A DNA stretch of 10,553 nucleotides. It comes from Pigoraptor vietnamica (taxonomy: Eukaryota; Opisthokonta; Filasterea). Positions within the stretch are counted from its first letter, which is position 1; each line of letters opens with the position of its first letter. The stretch covers positions 1 through 10,553 of the forward strand of contig CALSCQ010001115.1 of assembly GCA_943704525.1 (NCBI GenBank). Direction: 5' to 3'. The notes under the pieces were generated by a model that was not told the DNA's origin, made no database searches, and saw only the letters and a list, made by a program, of their open reading frames with translations. Position numbers and translations under genes: made by a program. Positions 1 through 7,588 of this stretch are shown here, one piece after another.

Positions 1-70
1 CCCCCCACACACACACACACACACACACACCCACCCACCCACACGCACACACACGCACACACACACACAC
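1..70. repeat. CA/TG microsatellite at the window edge
   Basis: A run of CA dinucleotides with scattered ACGC and ACCC interruptions, opening with six C. It lies in the last visible intron of the Epac-like gene, so the transcript carries UG repeats. Confidence 0.9.
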
Positions 71-118
71 TAAGCCCCCTTTACGCTTGCAATACCATGT
101 CTTCGAGGCAATACCCAC
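1..118 (-). other. Partial intron 6 of the Epac-like gene, ending the window in a CA/TG microsatellite
   Basis: The intron starts at 118 (read on the minus strand) with the donor GTGGGT after a phase 1 exon end. The rest of the window to base 1 has no acceptor joining to a cNBD exon, and 1-70 is almost pure CA (TG in the transcript). The next exon, carrying the second half of the second cNBD, must lie further left. Confidence 0.75.
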
Positions 119-1689
119 GGACAGTCCCTGTTGAGTCGACGACGTCGTACAGGATGACCTGGCACAGCTCGCGACGCACAGACGACGTGAGGTGAGAGAA
201 GGCCTTGATTGTCTGCATTTCGTTAAGAATGTCCTCGAGGTCATCGACGCCGCGCTGCGACGGACTGCGCGTGGGGTTGAGGTCAGGGTTAGGTGTAAGG
301 CAGCATGTGAACGGAAGGAGAGCGCGCCCTTGGAGCGCACGGGAAAGACAAGCGAAATGGCCATGACTGGCATGGGAATTGTGAAAAGGTACAAAAGTAA
401 GCACGCCCTGCATGCAGTTTGCAAGGCATCCGTGGCCGACACCCACGGCTTCTCGAGGCACTCGCGGACGACGTCGTGGACCGGCGCCTGGTTCAACAGC
501 TCAAAGTCATCCCCCTCGTCCATCTCGCCAGACACAGACCCGCGCATGTCGCGCACGCCGGGTGTGAGCGGGAGCCCTCCCTCCTCCACGTGCGACGCCA
601 TTGTGTCATCAACGACGCTGTCCAGATCCTCCGACTGCGATTGGGAACCACGTGGGTCAGCGGCGCACTCAGCAACGGGCGATGGGACGTGTGAGATAAA
701 ACAAAAAAAGGACGGACACACACGGTGCACAGCACAGCAAACACATTCACATCCCCTCAAAGATGAAATGGGAATGGCCGCATTTCAAATTCCATCGCAA
801 GTCCCACCGTAAGCATGGGTCCCTCGGGCTCGTTCTCGCTGATCGCAGAGAGGGGCGCTGCGGGCGGCTTCTCGTGCATTTTCTCGAGGAGGCGCTTGAA
901 CGCATCCTTGTGCACCTTCAGCAGCTCACACGGCTCGCGCGTCACCACCGTCGCCTTCCTGCAAGACCAAGGCGCACAACGTCACGTGAGCACCAGACAA
1001 CGCAAGCGCAAATGGGCAGAACGTCATGCGGACGTCACGTGCACACGCCGGCGCGTGAGCACCACACAACGCAAGTGCAAATGGACCCGATGTCATGCGG
1101 ACGTCACGTGCACGCACCTCGGTTCGTCGTTGAGCAGCGCGAGTTCGCCAAAATCGTGTCCCGCGCAGAGCGAGCACACGGTGATGGCGTCGGCGGGGTC
1201 GCCGGTAGTGGAGACGTTGACGTTCACCGCCCCCCGATATATCACATACCAGTACGCGCCGGGTTCGCCTTGCCGAAACACTGGGAGGCGCACACACGCG
1301 CTTGAGACACAAACGGCCACACGCACTCACAGCACACAAGCACGCGCACAGTACCACGCGCGCCGCGCACGGGCACACACACACACTCAACCACGCGCAC
1401 AAGGTGCATTGTGCTGCAAGCGACACCCACGGACATGGCCGGCCGTATCAATCGACTCGAATTCGACGACAGAGCTCATGGCATTGACTGTGACGCGGTC
1501 GAATTTGTTCTGAAATGCGTGCAAGTGACTGAGCTCCGCGAAAATGATGTCGACATCCTCGAGCGTGCGATCGGCCGAGCTGCGAGTGGGCGGTTGGCGC
1601 GTGAGCTAACTATTGCGGCAGTCTTGTCAATACACACAGCACACACGCACACACACACACACGCACACACGCACACACGCACACACTGC

Positions 1690-1734
<45 letters not shown>

Positions 1735-1920
1735 TACTCAAATACAGACGGACACATACAAGACCGACACCGCGTGACGCACGCGACCCCATACGCACAC
1801 GTGCACACAAGCATGCATGCACAGCGTAGTCGAGCGGTCTACCGACACTCACGGCTTCGCGAGACAGTTGAGGAGATCAGTCCGCGAGTACGACCGGTCG
1901 AGTGTGTCGTCCGCGTCCAT
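119..1920 (-). CDS. RAPGEF4-like: Epac-like cAMP-regulated Rap guanine nucleotide exchange factor, N-terminal part (6 exons, continues off left edge)
   Basis: Exons on the minus strand: 1920-1853, 1579-1431, 1280-1118, 958-808, 634-447, 264-119; they encode 288 residues plus one base. Epac proteins are GEFs that switch on Rap GTPases when cAMP binds. The first cNBD spans about residues 24-155, with LFRQGEPGAYWYV near 73-85 and the phosphate-binding cassette FGELALLNDEPRKATVV at 116-132. Glu118 and Arg127, which contact ribose and phosphate in cAMP-binding members, are both present. An acidic linker (about 158-228) leads to a second cNBD opening with KPPSQRGVDDLE (239-250) and SVRRELCQV (268-276). 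Order, start position and wording resemble Epac2, but the DEP domain that separates its two cNBDs is absent. The catalytic half lies outside the window. The start ATG is preceded by an in-frame TGA four codons upstream and has A at -3. PDZ-GEF (RAPGEF2/6) is the alternative assignment. Confidence 0.87.
959..1117 (-). repeat. Intron 3 of the Epac-like gene, built largely from a 69-bp tandem duplication
   Basis: Two copies of about 63 bp, at 986-1048 and 1055-1117, start 69 bp apart. Both contain GTGAGCACCA, ACAACGCAAG, GCAAATGG, GTCATGCGG and ACGTCACGTGCAC in the same order, with about ten differences. The right-hand copy ends at the donor site (1117, GTGCGT on the minus strand), so the duplicated unit includes the 5' end of the intron. 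A further ACGTCACGTG lies at 979-988. Both strands stay open here, but conserved cNBD sequence joins exactly across it (DEPR then KATVV), so it is an intron. Confidence 0.85.
1281..1430 (-). other. Intron 2 of the Epac-like gene
   Basis: Donor GTGGGTGTCG at 1430 and acceptor CCCAG ending at 1281 on the minus strand; phase 1, joining GHV to LFRQGE. It holds short CA/CACGCG-rich runs (TG and GCGTG in the transcript) and nothing else recognisable. Confidence 0.8.
1631..1734. repeat. CA/TG microsatellite in intron 1 of the Epac-like gene
   Basis: About 100 bp of CA repeats with ACGC interruptions inside intron 1 (1852-1580). The intron has donor GTGAGT and acceptor CTCGCAG on the minus strand and splits a proline codon in phase 2. 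The transcript strand carries UG repeats. Confidence 0.92.
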
Positions 1921-2224
1921 TTTTTCAAATCAAAGCGGCTGGCGAGCGCACAGGGCGCAATCGCCGCCGCGTGTAACCCGCGCCTCCCTTCCCCACACAC
2001 CACGCTGCCAACCGTACAAACGGAAATGAATGGAAGGCACCAAAAGGGGCGCTTCGGCAGAGGAGCGCTCCGCCAGTGTCCGACTGACGCGCGTGCGTGG
2101 GTTGCGCAGTTTCAGAGTTAAGCACCGCACACGACGGCACAACTATCGACGCAAGCCGTATGTGTGGGTGAGTTGAGGTTGTATCAACTGGAAGACAGCA
2201 CGAGCGCGAGGAGTGTGCATGCAG

Positions 2225-2226
2225 TG

Positions 2227-2269
<43 letters not shown>

Positions 2270-2366
2270 AGCTCAATGGACGCTCACGAGGTGCGTGTGC
2301 CAGGGTGTGTGCCTGCGTGCGTGCTTGCGTGCGTACTTGCGTGTGGTGTGTGCGTGCGTGTATGCA
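2225..2366. repeat. TGCG tetranucleotide microsatellite with degenerate tail
   Basis: About eleven near-perfect TGCG units at 2225-2270, then a diverged stretch of GTGCGTGC, GTGCTTGC and GTGTG words to about 2366. It lies in the head-to-head intergenic region, so it is either promoter-proximal spacer or transcribed leader. Confidence 0.92.
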
Positions 2367-2660
2367 ACACTCATGGAAACACAAACACGGTATGAGAGGA
2401 GAAAGGCCGAGCCAATCGCAATGCGCCAAGGGACCCGTGCACTTTAAACTCAGAATGCGATGAAAATGTGGGAAAAAAGGAATTTGTCCAAATAAAATTA
2501 TTGCCTGGAACTTTGATTTGGCAGATCGTTAAAAGCAACGCCGATTTCGACTCATTTTCAATTCAGAGCCCCCTTTGTTTTTCAGCACGGCCATTCCTAC
2601 TTCCTTATTGGGTCTTTACAGATGCGTTGTCTCCTAAGATGGCAGTCGTGCCCATAAAAT

Positions 2661-2672
2661 CACGTGACGTCA
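2661..2672. promoter_or_regulatory. Overlapping E-box and full CRE palindrome
   Basis: CACGTGACGTCA combines CACGTG (2661-2666, a bHLH site in many eukaryotes) and TGACGTCA (2665-2672, the CREB/ATF bZIP palindrome). It lies 110 bp upstream of the peptidase start codon and directly before a possible splice donor. The match is exact; function is inferred. Confidence 0.5.
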
Positions 2673-2673
2673 G

Positions 2674-2767
2674 GTGACTGATGACACTGATCTCATTACG
2701 CTTTCCGTGTATTTCGATCTATTTTTCATAAGCACGTGTTGTGCCGTTGTTTTCTCCTTTCCCGCAG
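2674..2767 (+). other. Possible 5' UTR intron of the M28 peptidase
   Basis: CAG followed by GTGACT at 2674 could be a donor, and a pyrimidine-rich tract ending in CCCGCAG at 2767 looks like a strong acceptor 14 bases before the start codon. The 94 nt size matches the gene's other introns. The acceptor is more convincing than the donor, which could lie further upstream. Confidence 0.45.
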
Positions 2768-2781
2768 CGCCTTGGCACACA

Positions 2782-4661
2782 ATGGCGTCCCGCAGTGTGC
2801 TTGCGTGGGCCATTTTGTGCGCCCTTGTTGGCCTTGCTCTGGCCGACGCAACGACGGACGAAATCAACGCGCACGTTCGCTTTCTCTCTGACGCCAAGCT
2901 GCAGGGCCGTGGCCCGGGGTGCGTGGTCTGCGTGTAGTTTGTGGAGATGCGTGTGTGTGTACCCACGGAGTGTCTCTTCTTGCGCCGTCTTCACTCTGCG
3001 CCATCGTACCTTTGCTTGTTGCATAACAGACCATCCGAAACAACCCCTCTCCGTTTAGTACCCCCGGCGAGCGGATGGCGGCGGACTACATTGAGCAACA
3101 GCTGCGCGGCATTCCGAACCTTGTCCCTGCGGGCGAGGGCGGGACTTACAAGCAGACGGTGCCTCTCGAGGGCGTCACCGTGTCGCAATGCGAGCCCTTC
3201 GTGTTTGAGGGCCGGTGCGTTGGCGGCTGAAAAGTGTCTTTTGTTATTCGCTCGTGAGGCACAAACTGCGCCGCATATACGTTACAACGCGCGTGTGCAC
3301 GCATTCGCCACCTGTGAGCTACCATGCGCTGATTGCAGTGCTGCAGTGCGCGCATGTACACGTTCAAGCCCCTCACGGACTTTGTCGTGTCGACGGACCT
3401 CGCCGACGTGACGAGCACCAATGCGACCGCGTCTGACCTCGTGTTTGTGGGCTATGGCATCCACGCCCCCGAACTCGGATGGGTGGGTCTGCTGTGCGTC
3501 TCACCGCCGGGTTACTAGTCTGCCACTGGCCCCGTCAACGGGCTGCGTGTGGTGAAGGGCGTGCACTGGCACATTCGTGTTGGCTGTATTGTTTCGCAAG
3601 TGCTGTGCTTTGTTTTGTCTCACGCATTTCGCGCCGTGTTCACGCAGGATGACTACAAGAACGTCGACGTCAGTGGCAAGGTTCTGCTCATGCTTGTCGG
3701 CCAGCCCAGTGTGGCGCCATTCGCTGGACAGCCCCTTACGTATTACGGGCGCTGGTGAGTATGTGCATCCCCGCGCAGTTGTGTGTGCGCTGTTATTCGT
3801 CCTGCGCGTGTGAGTTTGTCGATGTGCCATCCAATCTTAATTGTGTGATATCTCGCAGGTCGTACAAGTACGAGGAAGGGCGCCGTCGCAAGGTGTGTGC
3901 GCCTTTGTTGTGTGTTTTTCTCTGCTTGGATGCGGTCGGGCGTGCTCTCGAATGCCGTTGTGTCCCAAGGCCCCACGCAACAAGCAAACGCATTTTGTGG
4001 TCACACGCAAATGAGTAAACGGATGACATGCGCTCTTGATGTCGCCCCACTCACCCGTCCGTACGCGCAGGCCAAGGCTGTCTGGCTCGTGCACACGACC
4101 GAGACTGCGGGCTATCCCTGGTCGGTCGTTGTGAATAGCAACGGCGGCGAACAAGTGCGTACGGTCGGCGCTGTTGAGGGCGCACTCACGGCGCGCGGTT
4201 GGATATCGTCCAATGCGACTGACACAATCGGCCGCGCCGCGCTGGGCGACGACGAGGGATCCCTCGGAACGCTCTTTGTGCTAGCCGCCCGCTCGTCCTT
4301 CCGCCCGATCACGCTGCCGCTCTCGCAGTCGGTCGCATTCTCGGTGACTCGGCGCACGTTCAGCGGGACTAATGTCGCCGCTGCGCTCAAGGGGACTGGC
4401 AGCAAGTGGGTTGAGATCGCGCAATTGTACTGTGGTCTGCGTGTGTGTCTAAGTTGCGTGTGCATGCGCACTATTGTGCTGTGTAGCGTTGAGTGTGAAC
4501 TTAGGAATTTCCCGTCAGTGCGCGCGAGGCCGTCGTTTTCACGGGCCACCTGGACCACTTGGGCGCACGTGACGGCAACGTCTACGCGGGTGCCATCGAC
4601 AATGCGTCGGTGGGTGTGCTCTGCTTTCGTCGCTGAACACACCCAGGCCTGTGTTTGTCTT

Positions 4662-4704
<43 letters not shown>

Positions 4705-5913
4705 CACGTGTGTCCCCAAATCCTGTGTATTTATTTGCGTGACTTAGGGTGCTGCGATGGTGCTTGCGCTTGCGCGCCGCTTTGCCTCTGGGACGGCCAT
4801 GGCACGCACGGGTGGGTGGCGTGTGCGTGCGTGAATCGCCAGCAGCGAATGGCATGATGTCCAGCCTCGTTTGTACTCCCGTTCAACCCCATATCATCCC
4901 ATGCAATCTCTGATGATACCGCCCCATTGCCGCAGTGCTCTTCCTCTTCCCGACGGGTGAAGAGGCCGGCCTTCTTGGCTCCGATTACTTTGCGAAGCAC
5001 GTGACCAGCGTCGGCGGAAGCGGTACGTTGTTGCTTCTCACGCGTTCGTGCGCGCACCCTCCACTCTGCTCACCGCCACCGCTCTCCGTCCAGCCCTCCT
5101 TCCTGTCGCATGCATCAACTTTGATATTGCGAATGTCTGGGGCGCCACGACGGACGTCAGCGTCCTCGGCGAGGCGAAGAGCGATCTCGCTGCGATCATT
5201 GCGCAGTACGGCGCGGGCCCAGAGAACATGAAGGTGCGCTGTTAACATTGTGCTGTTCGCCCTGTCCTGGGCTTGTTGCATCGCAAATTGCGCTCTTGCA
5301 TGACACTCACGCCAATGGAACGGTGCAGGTCTCCCCGGATCCCGCTCCGTCCACGGGCCTCTTCTTCCGCAGCGACCACTTTAGCTTTGCTCGGTGGGTC
5401 TGATGGGCGTGTTTGGCTTTTGCCCAGTCGTATCTTGTTGATGTGGGTCGATTGACGCGTCCATGTTTGCCACCTTTCCCAGCCGTGGCGTTCCGGGTGT
5501 GTGGCTGTTCCTCGGCCGCGATTTTGTCGGAAAGGCCGCCGATTTTTACGACACGGCCATCCAGCAGGTGCGTACTATCACGCACTGTCGTCAGTTGCGT
5601 TGCTGGCGGTTTGATGTGGGCTGGCAAACTGACGGTTCCTGATCCCTTACAGGGGTACTTTAACACTGTCTACCACACCCCGCTGGACACGTACAGCCCC
5701 TCGTGGGACCTGACGGGCGCCATCCAGCAACTCAATGTCGCCTATAGGTACTTGTATTGTCACTGCGGTTGCGTGGGACAGAGCCCGCTCTCAGATGCTG
5801 TGCCGCCGTGTACTTGAATGGTGTGCTGACTGGAACGTGTGGAACGCAGGACGGGCGTTGCGATCGCGAGTGGACAGGCCACACCCAAGTGCAGTGCGAG
5901 CGGCTGCATTTGA
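2782..5913 (+). CDS. Secreted M28-family zinc aminopeptidase, 14 coding exons, 531 residues
   Basis: Exons: 2782-2918, 3059-3214, 3347-3482, 3648-3754, 3859-3892, 4071-4405, 4519-4609, 4748-4811, 4936-5022, 5094-5233, 5329-5393, 5483-5567, 5653-5747, 5850-5913. M28 enzymes use two zinc ions to cleave N-terminal residues from peptides. Residues 1-21 look like a signal peptide, followed by HVRFLSDAKLQGRGPG (31-46). A PA-like insert lies around 110-270 (FVGYGIHAPELGW, GKVLLMLV, AGYPWSVV). The catalytic domain shows GHLDHLG (His312, Asp314), AIDNAS (bridging Asp329), PTGEEAGLLGS (Glu362, Glu363), INFD (Asp393) and VYHTPLDTY (His487), so all expected ligands are present. RSDHFSFARRGVP (443-455) and PSWDLTGA (495-502) are typical of bacterial-type secreted M28 enzymes. 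Possible N-glycosylation sites are Asn123 and Asn238. No membrane anchor is seen, so secretion or a lysosome-like compartment is likely. Confidence 0.93.
4610..4747 (+). repeat. Intron 7 of the M28 gene with a TG microsatellite
   Basis: The intron has donor GTGGGT and an unusual TTAG acceptor, and separates AIDNAS from the following helix. A TG run with a few TTTG interruptions fills 4650-4704. As in the Epac-like introns, the transcript strand carries UG. Confidence 0.88.
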
Positions 5914-6580
5914 GCCACGGCAGCGCGAGCTTCAATGGCTTGCTGTGAGAGCAGCCACTTTCGCCGCTTCTTTCTTCTGCAAAAAAACACATCGATCGGA
6001 AAAATATTCTGAATTCCGATCTCAAGCCTCACTGCTTTGTAGCAGAGCTGTGTACAAGTATCAGGGGTCCTCACAAGTATGCCCCGATCGAAATCGGAAT
6101 TTCTAGGCAGATCGGAATTCAGACCGCAGCTGCCTCACACTGCAGCACGGGCGCACATTTCCCAGCCTAGCAGTCGCCCTTGCGCATGAACGCACTTTCT
6201 GAGAAGTGGCACAAACCGCCTCGCCATATCCACATTGTATGCTCAGATTTCCTAGTCCGACAGGATTTGTTTTCTTTTGCTTTATTCCCCCGCCAGTCGC
6301 TTTGGCCCTGTAGACCTGCCCTATTTGCCGCAGGGAATTCCTTCTCTTTCAGTGTGAATAATGTTTGTGAGTTGTGACGCGTAAGTTGTGACACTGATGC
6401 ACTCAGTTTATACCATATCATGCGCTGCGCCGCGTGTGCCTGTGGGAACTGTCGATCTTCGCCGTCGGGTGGGCGTCGCGATTGAAGTCTCTGCGTGAGT
6501 GAGCTTTCTTTGGTGAGTGACAAAGCGCCGCAGGGTCGATGTCAGTTCGCAATGAACAACTCAAGCGACATTACACAGCG
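5914..6580. other. Tail-to-tail intergenic region between the M28 and Ser/Arg-rich genes
   Basis: 667 bp without a supported gene. It holds an A-rich stretch (5981-6008), the 15-bp inverted repeat, two copies of ACAAGTAT (6054-6061 and 6073-6080) and two copies of AGTTGTGAC 14 bp apart (6370-6378 and 6384-6392). No AATAAA signal is evident near either stop codon. 3' UTRs of both genes probably occupy most of it. Confidence 0.6.
6008..6123. repeat. 15-bp perfect inverted repeat around an 86-bp spacer
   Basis: TCTGAATTCCGATCT at 6008-6022 is exactly complementary to 6109-6123. Diverged relatives of the arm (CGATCGGAA, AAATCGGAATTT) occur beside and inside the unit. No flanking target duplication is visible, so transposon origin is unproven. 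A long-range stem in the 3' UTR of the peptidase mRNA is the other possibility. Confidence 0.75.
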
Positions 6581-7588
6581 TCACGCACCATTTTCCTGCG
6601 CTGTCTCGGCGATGCCATTTTCGGAGCTCCGCCGCGTGCGCATACCCTTGTGCAGCGCAAGTAGTTGGCTGCTTCCTCCAAATGATGACACGCGCCGTTC
6701 CTCGATGGACGTCAGCGACGGCTTGCGCTCGCTGGACAGCGACGACGTTGAGCTTTCCCTCGAAGTGAGGCACGATCCCCCGCTGCTGCTCGAGCCGAAC
6801 GACCGGAGGCTCCAGCGCGACCCGCCCAGCGACCCTCCGCCTGCGTCGGTGTGCAGGCTCGGCGCGGACGAGTTGAGCGGCCGCGACCGCGCGTGCCCCC
6901 AACGCTGTGTCGCGCCCTGCGCAGGCTCCAATTCTGCGAGCATCGCGTTCAGATCGCCCGCAGATTTGACGGCCGCGCGCGCCCACCCTGACTCCATGTG
7001 GCTAAGGCCCTCGAGTTGGGGCGTGGGCTTGGCGCAAAGCTCTGTGGTCGACCCGAGGCCGCTGTCCAGACTGCCGTAGCGTCGGAGGGAACGCACAGAC
7101 CCGGACCGGGAGCGGGCGAGGGTCACGGGCACGTCGGAAGGGTCCTCCTCGTATCCTCGCAGCGCCTGTTCAATCTTTCGTGCGAGGGAGGCGCGTCGCT
7201 GTGGCCGCGGTGAGTGGCCCTTGTCGGAGGAGCGCCGTTTCCCCTGGTCTGGCGGCGCCTCCTGTTGAATATGCCGCTGCATCTGCGCGAGCTTTGTTCT
7301 CAGTAGCCGCTCGTCTGCGTAATATGTGCCGAATCCTAGCGTTGATGTGCGGCGCAGAGACCGTCCGCAGTCCTCGAGGCTACGCTGGAACTCGACGAGC
7401 TTCTGCTCCTCCTTGCGCCAGTGCGCGTCGCTCGAACGCCGCCCTATTCGCACATTATTTAGCTGTCTCTCGAGTGCGGCGGCGTCGAATCTGTTACGCT
7501 CTGCGAGAAGCGACAGCTGACCTTGTGAGAGCCCGTCGTTTGATGCGCCGCTTGGCAAGTTCGTCGGCGGCTTGGGTTTGTTCGCCAT
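6581..7588 (-). CDS. Unrecognised intronless Ser/Arg-rich protein with six RRxS sites, 335 residues
   Basis: A single open frame from ATG (7588) to TGA (6583-6581). An in-frame TGA lies six codons upstream of the ATG, which has A at -3 and G at +4. I do not recognise the family. Residues about 25-110 are charged and probably helical (LLAERNRFDAAALERQL, then WRKEEQKLVEFQRSLEDC), perhaps a coiled coil. The rest is low complexity and rich in Ser, Arg and Gly. Six RRxS sequences (phospho-acceptors Ser53, 82, 121, 134, 301, 322) fit the consensus of PKA and related basophilic kinases. No signal peptide, membrane segment or enzyme motif is seen. It is intronless, unlike all its neighbours; a cytoplasmic scaffold or kinase substrate is possible but only inferred. 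The antisense strand is also open for long stretches, which GC-rich codon use can explain. Confidence 0.7.
   Translation of the reverse strand: MANKPKPPTNLPSGASNDGLSQGQLSLLAERNRFDAAALERQLNNVRIGRRSSDAHWRKEEQKLVEFQRSLEDCGRSLRRTSTLGFGTYYADERLLRTKLAQMQRHIQQEAPPDQGKRRSSDKGHSPRPQRRASLARKIEQALRGYEEDPSDVPVTLARSRSGSVRSLRRYGSLDSGLGSTTELCAKPTPQLEGLSHMESGWARAAVKSAGDLNAMLAELEPAQGATQRWGHARSRPLNSSAPSLHTDAGGGSLGGSRWSLRSFGSSSSGGSCLTSRESSTSSLSSERKPSLTSIEERRVSSFGGSSQLLALHKGMRTRRSSENGIAETAQENGA

Larger units (their letters stand above)
1921..2781. promoter_or_regulatory. Head-to-head intergenic region between the Epac-like gene and the M28 peptidase
   Basis: The 861 bp between the two start codons contain no convincing gene. 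From the Epac side: GC-rich sequence (1921-2160), a TGCG microsatellite with a decayed tail (2225-2366), a CCAAT box at 2412-2416, then a relatively AT-rich stretch (about 2455-2760) with an ATTGG at 2607-2611 and the CRE/E-box at 2661-2672. The AT-rich part is the most likely core promoter for the peptidase. No clear TATA box is visible for either gene. Confidence 0.6.

Noticed and set aside
986-1117. Could the 69-bp repeat be a CRISPR-like or satellite array?
   Set aside because: Only two full copies, no regular spacers, and it sits inside a eukaryotic intron.
926-1426. Continuous minus-strand frame through Epac intron 3, which would make the 69-bp repeat a 23-residue protein repeat
   Set aside because: 69 is divisible by three, but this frame is not that of the flanking cNBD exons, and removing 1117-959 restores conserved sequence across the join.
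119-1920. PDZ-GEF (RAPGEF2/6) identity for the cNBD gene
   Set aside because: The second cNBD also resembles PDZ-GEF, but the first domain, the start position and the EDVDIIF and VVTREPCELL wording fit Epac2 cNBD-A better. It is kept as the alternative because the catalytic half is outside the window.
1411-2121. 236-residue plus-strand frame and related His/Thr-rich frames
   Set aside because: They consist mostly of translated CA repeats and sequence antisense to Epac exons 1 and 2.
2491-2496. AATAAA on the plus strand
   Set aside because: No plus-strand gene ends just upstream; the sequence is locally AT-rich, so a chance match is likely.
2468-2677. 69-residue plus-strand frame
   Set aside because: Short, no motif, no splice partner found, and it lies in the AT-rich promoter-like zone before the peptidase.
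4112-4855. 247-residue minus-strand open frame
   Set aside because: It runs antisense across M28 exons whose zinc-ligand motifs are unmistakable and includes a translated CA microsatellite (poly His-Thr).
6008-6123. Classification of the inverted repeat as a MITE
   Set aside because: No target-site duplication is visible and only one copy can be seen, so I report it only as an inverted repeat.
6495-7079. 194-residue plus-strand open frame, with another at 7180-7824
   Set aside because: Both lie antisense to the 335-residue minus-strand gene (the second runs past its start), are compositionally odd and match no motif. GC-rich codons on one strand readily leave the opposite strand open.
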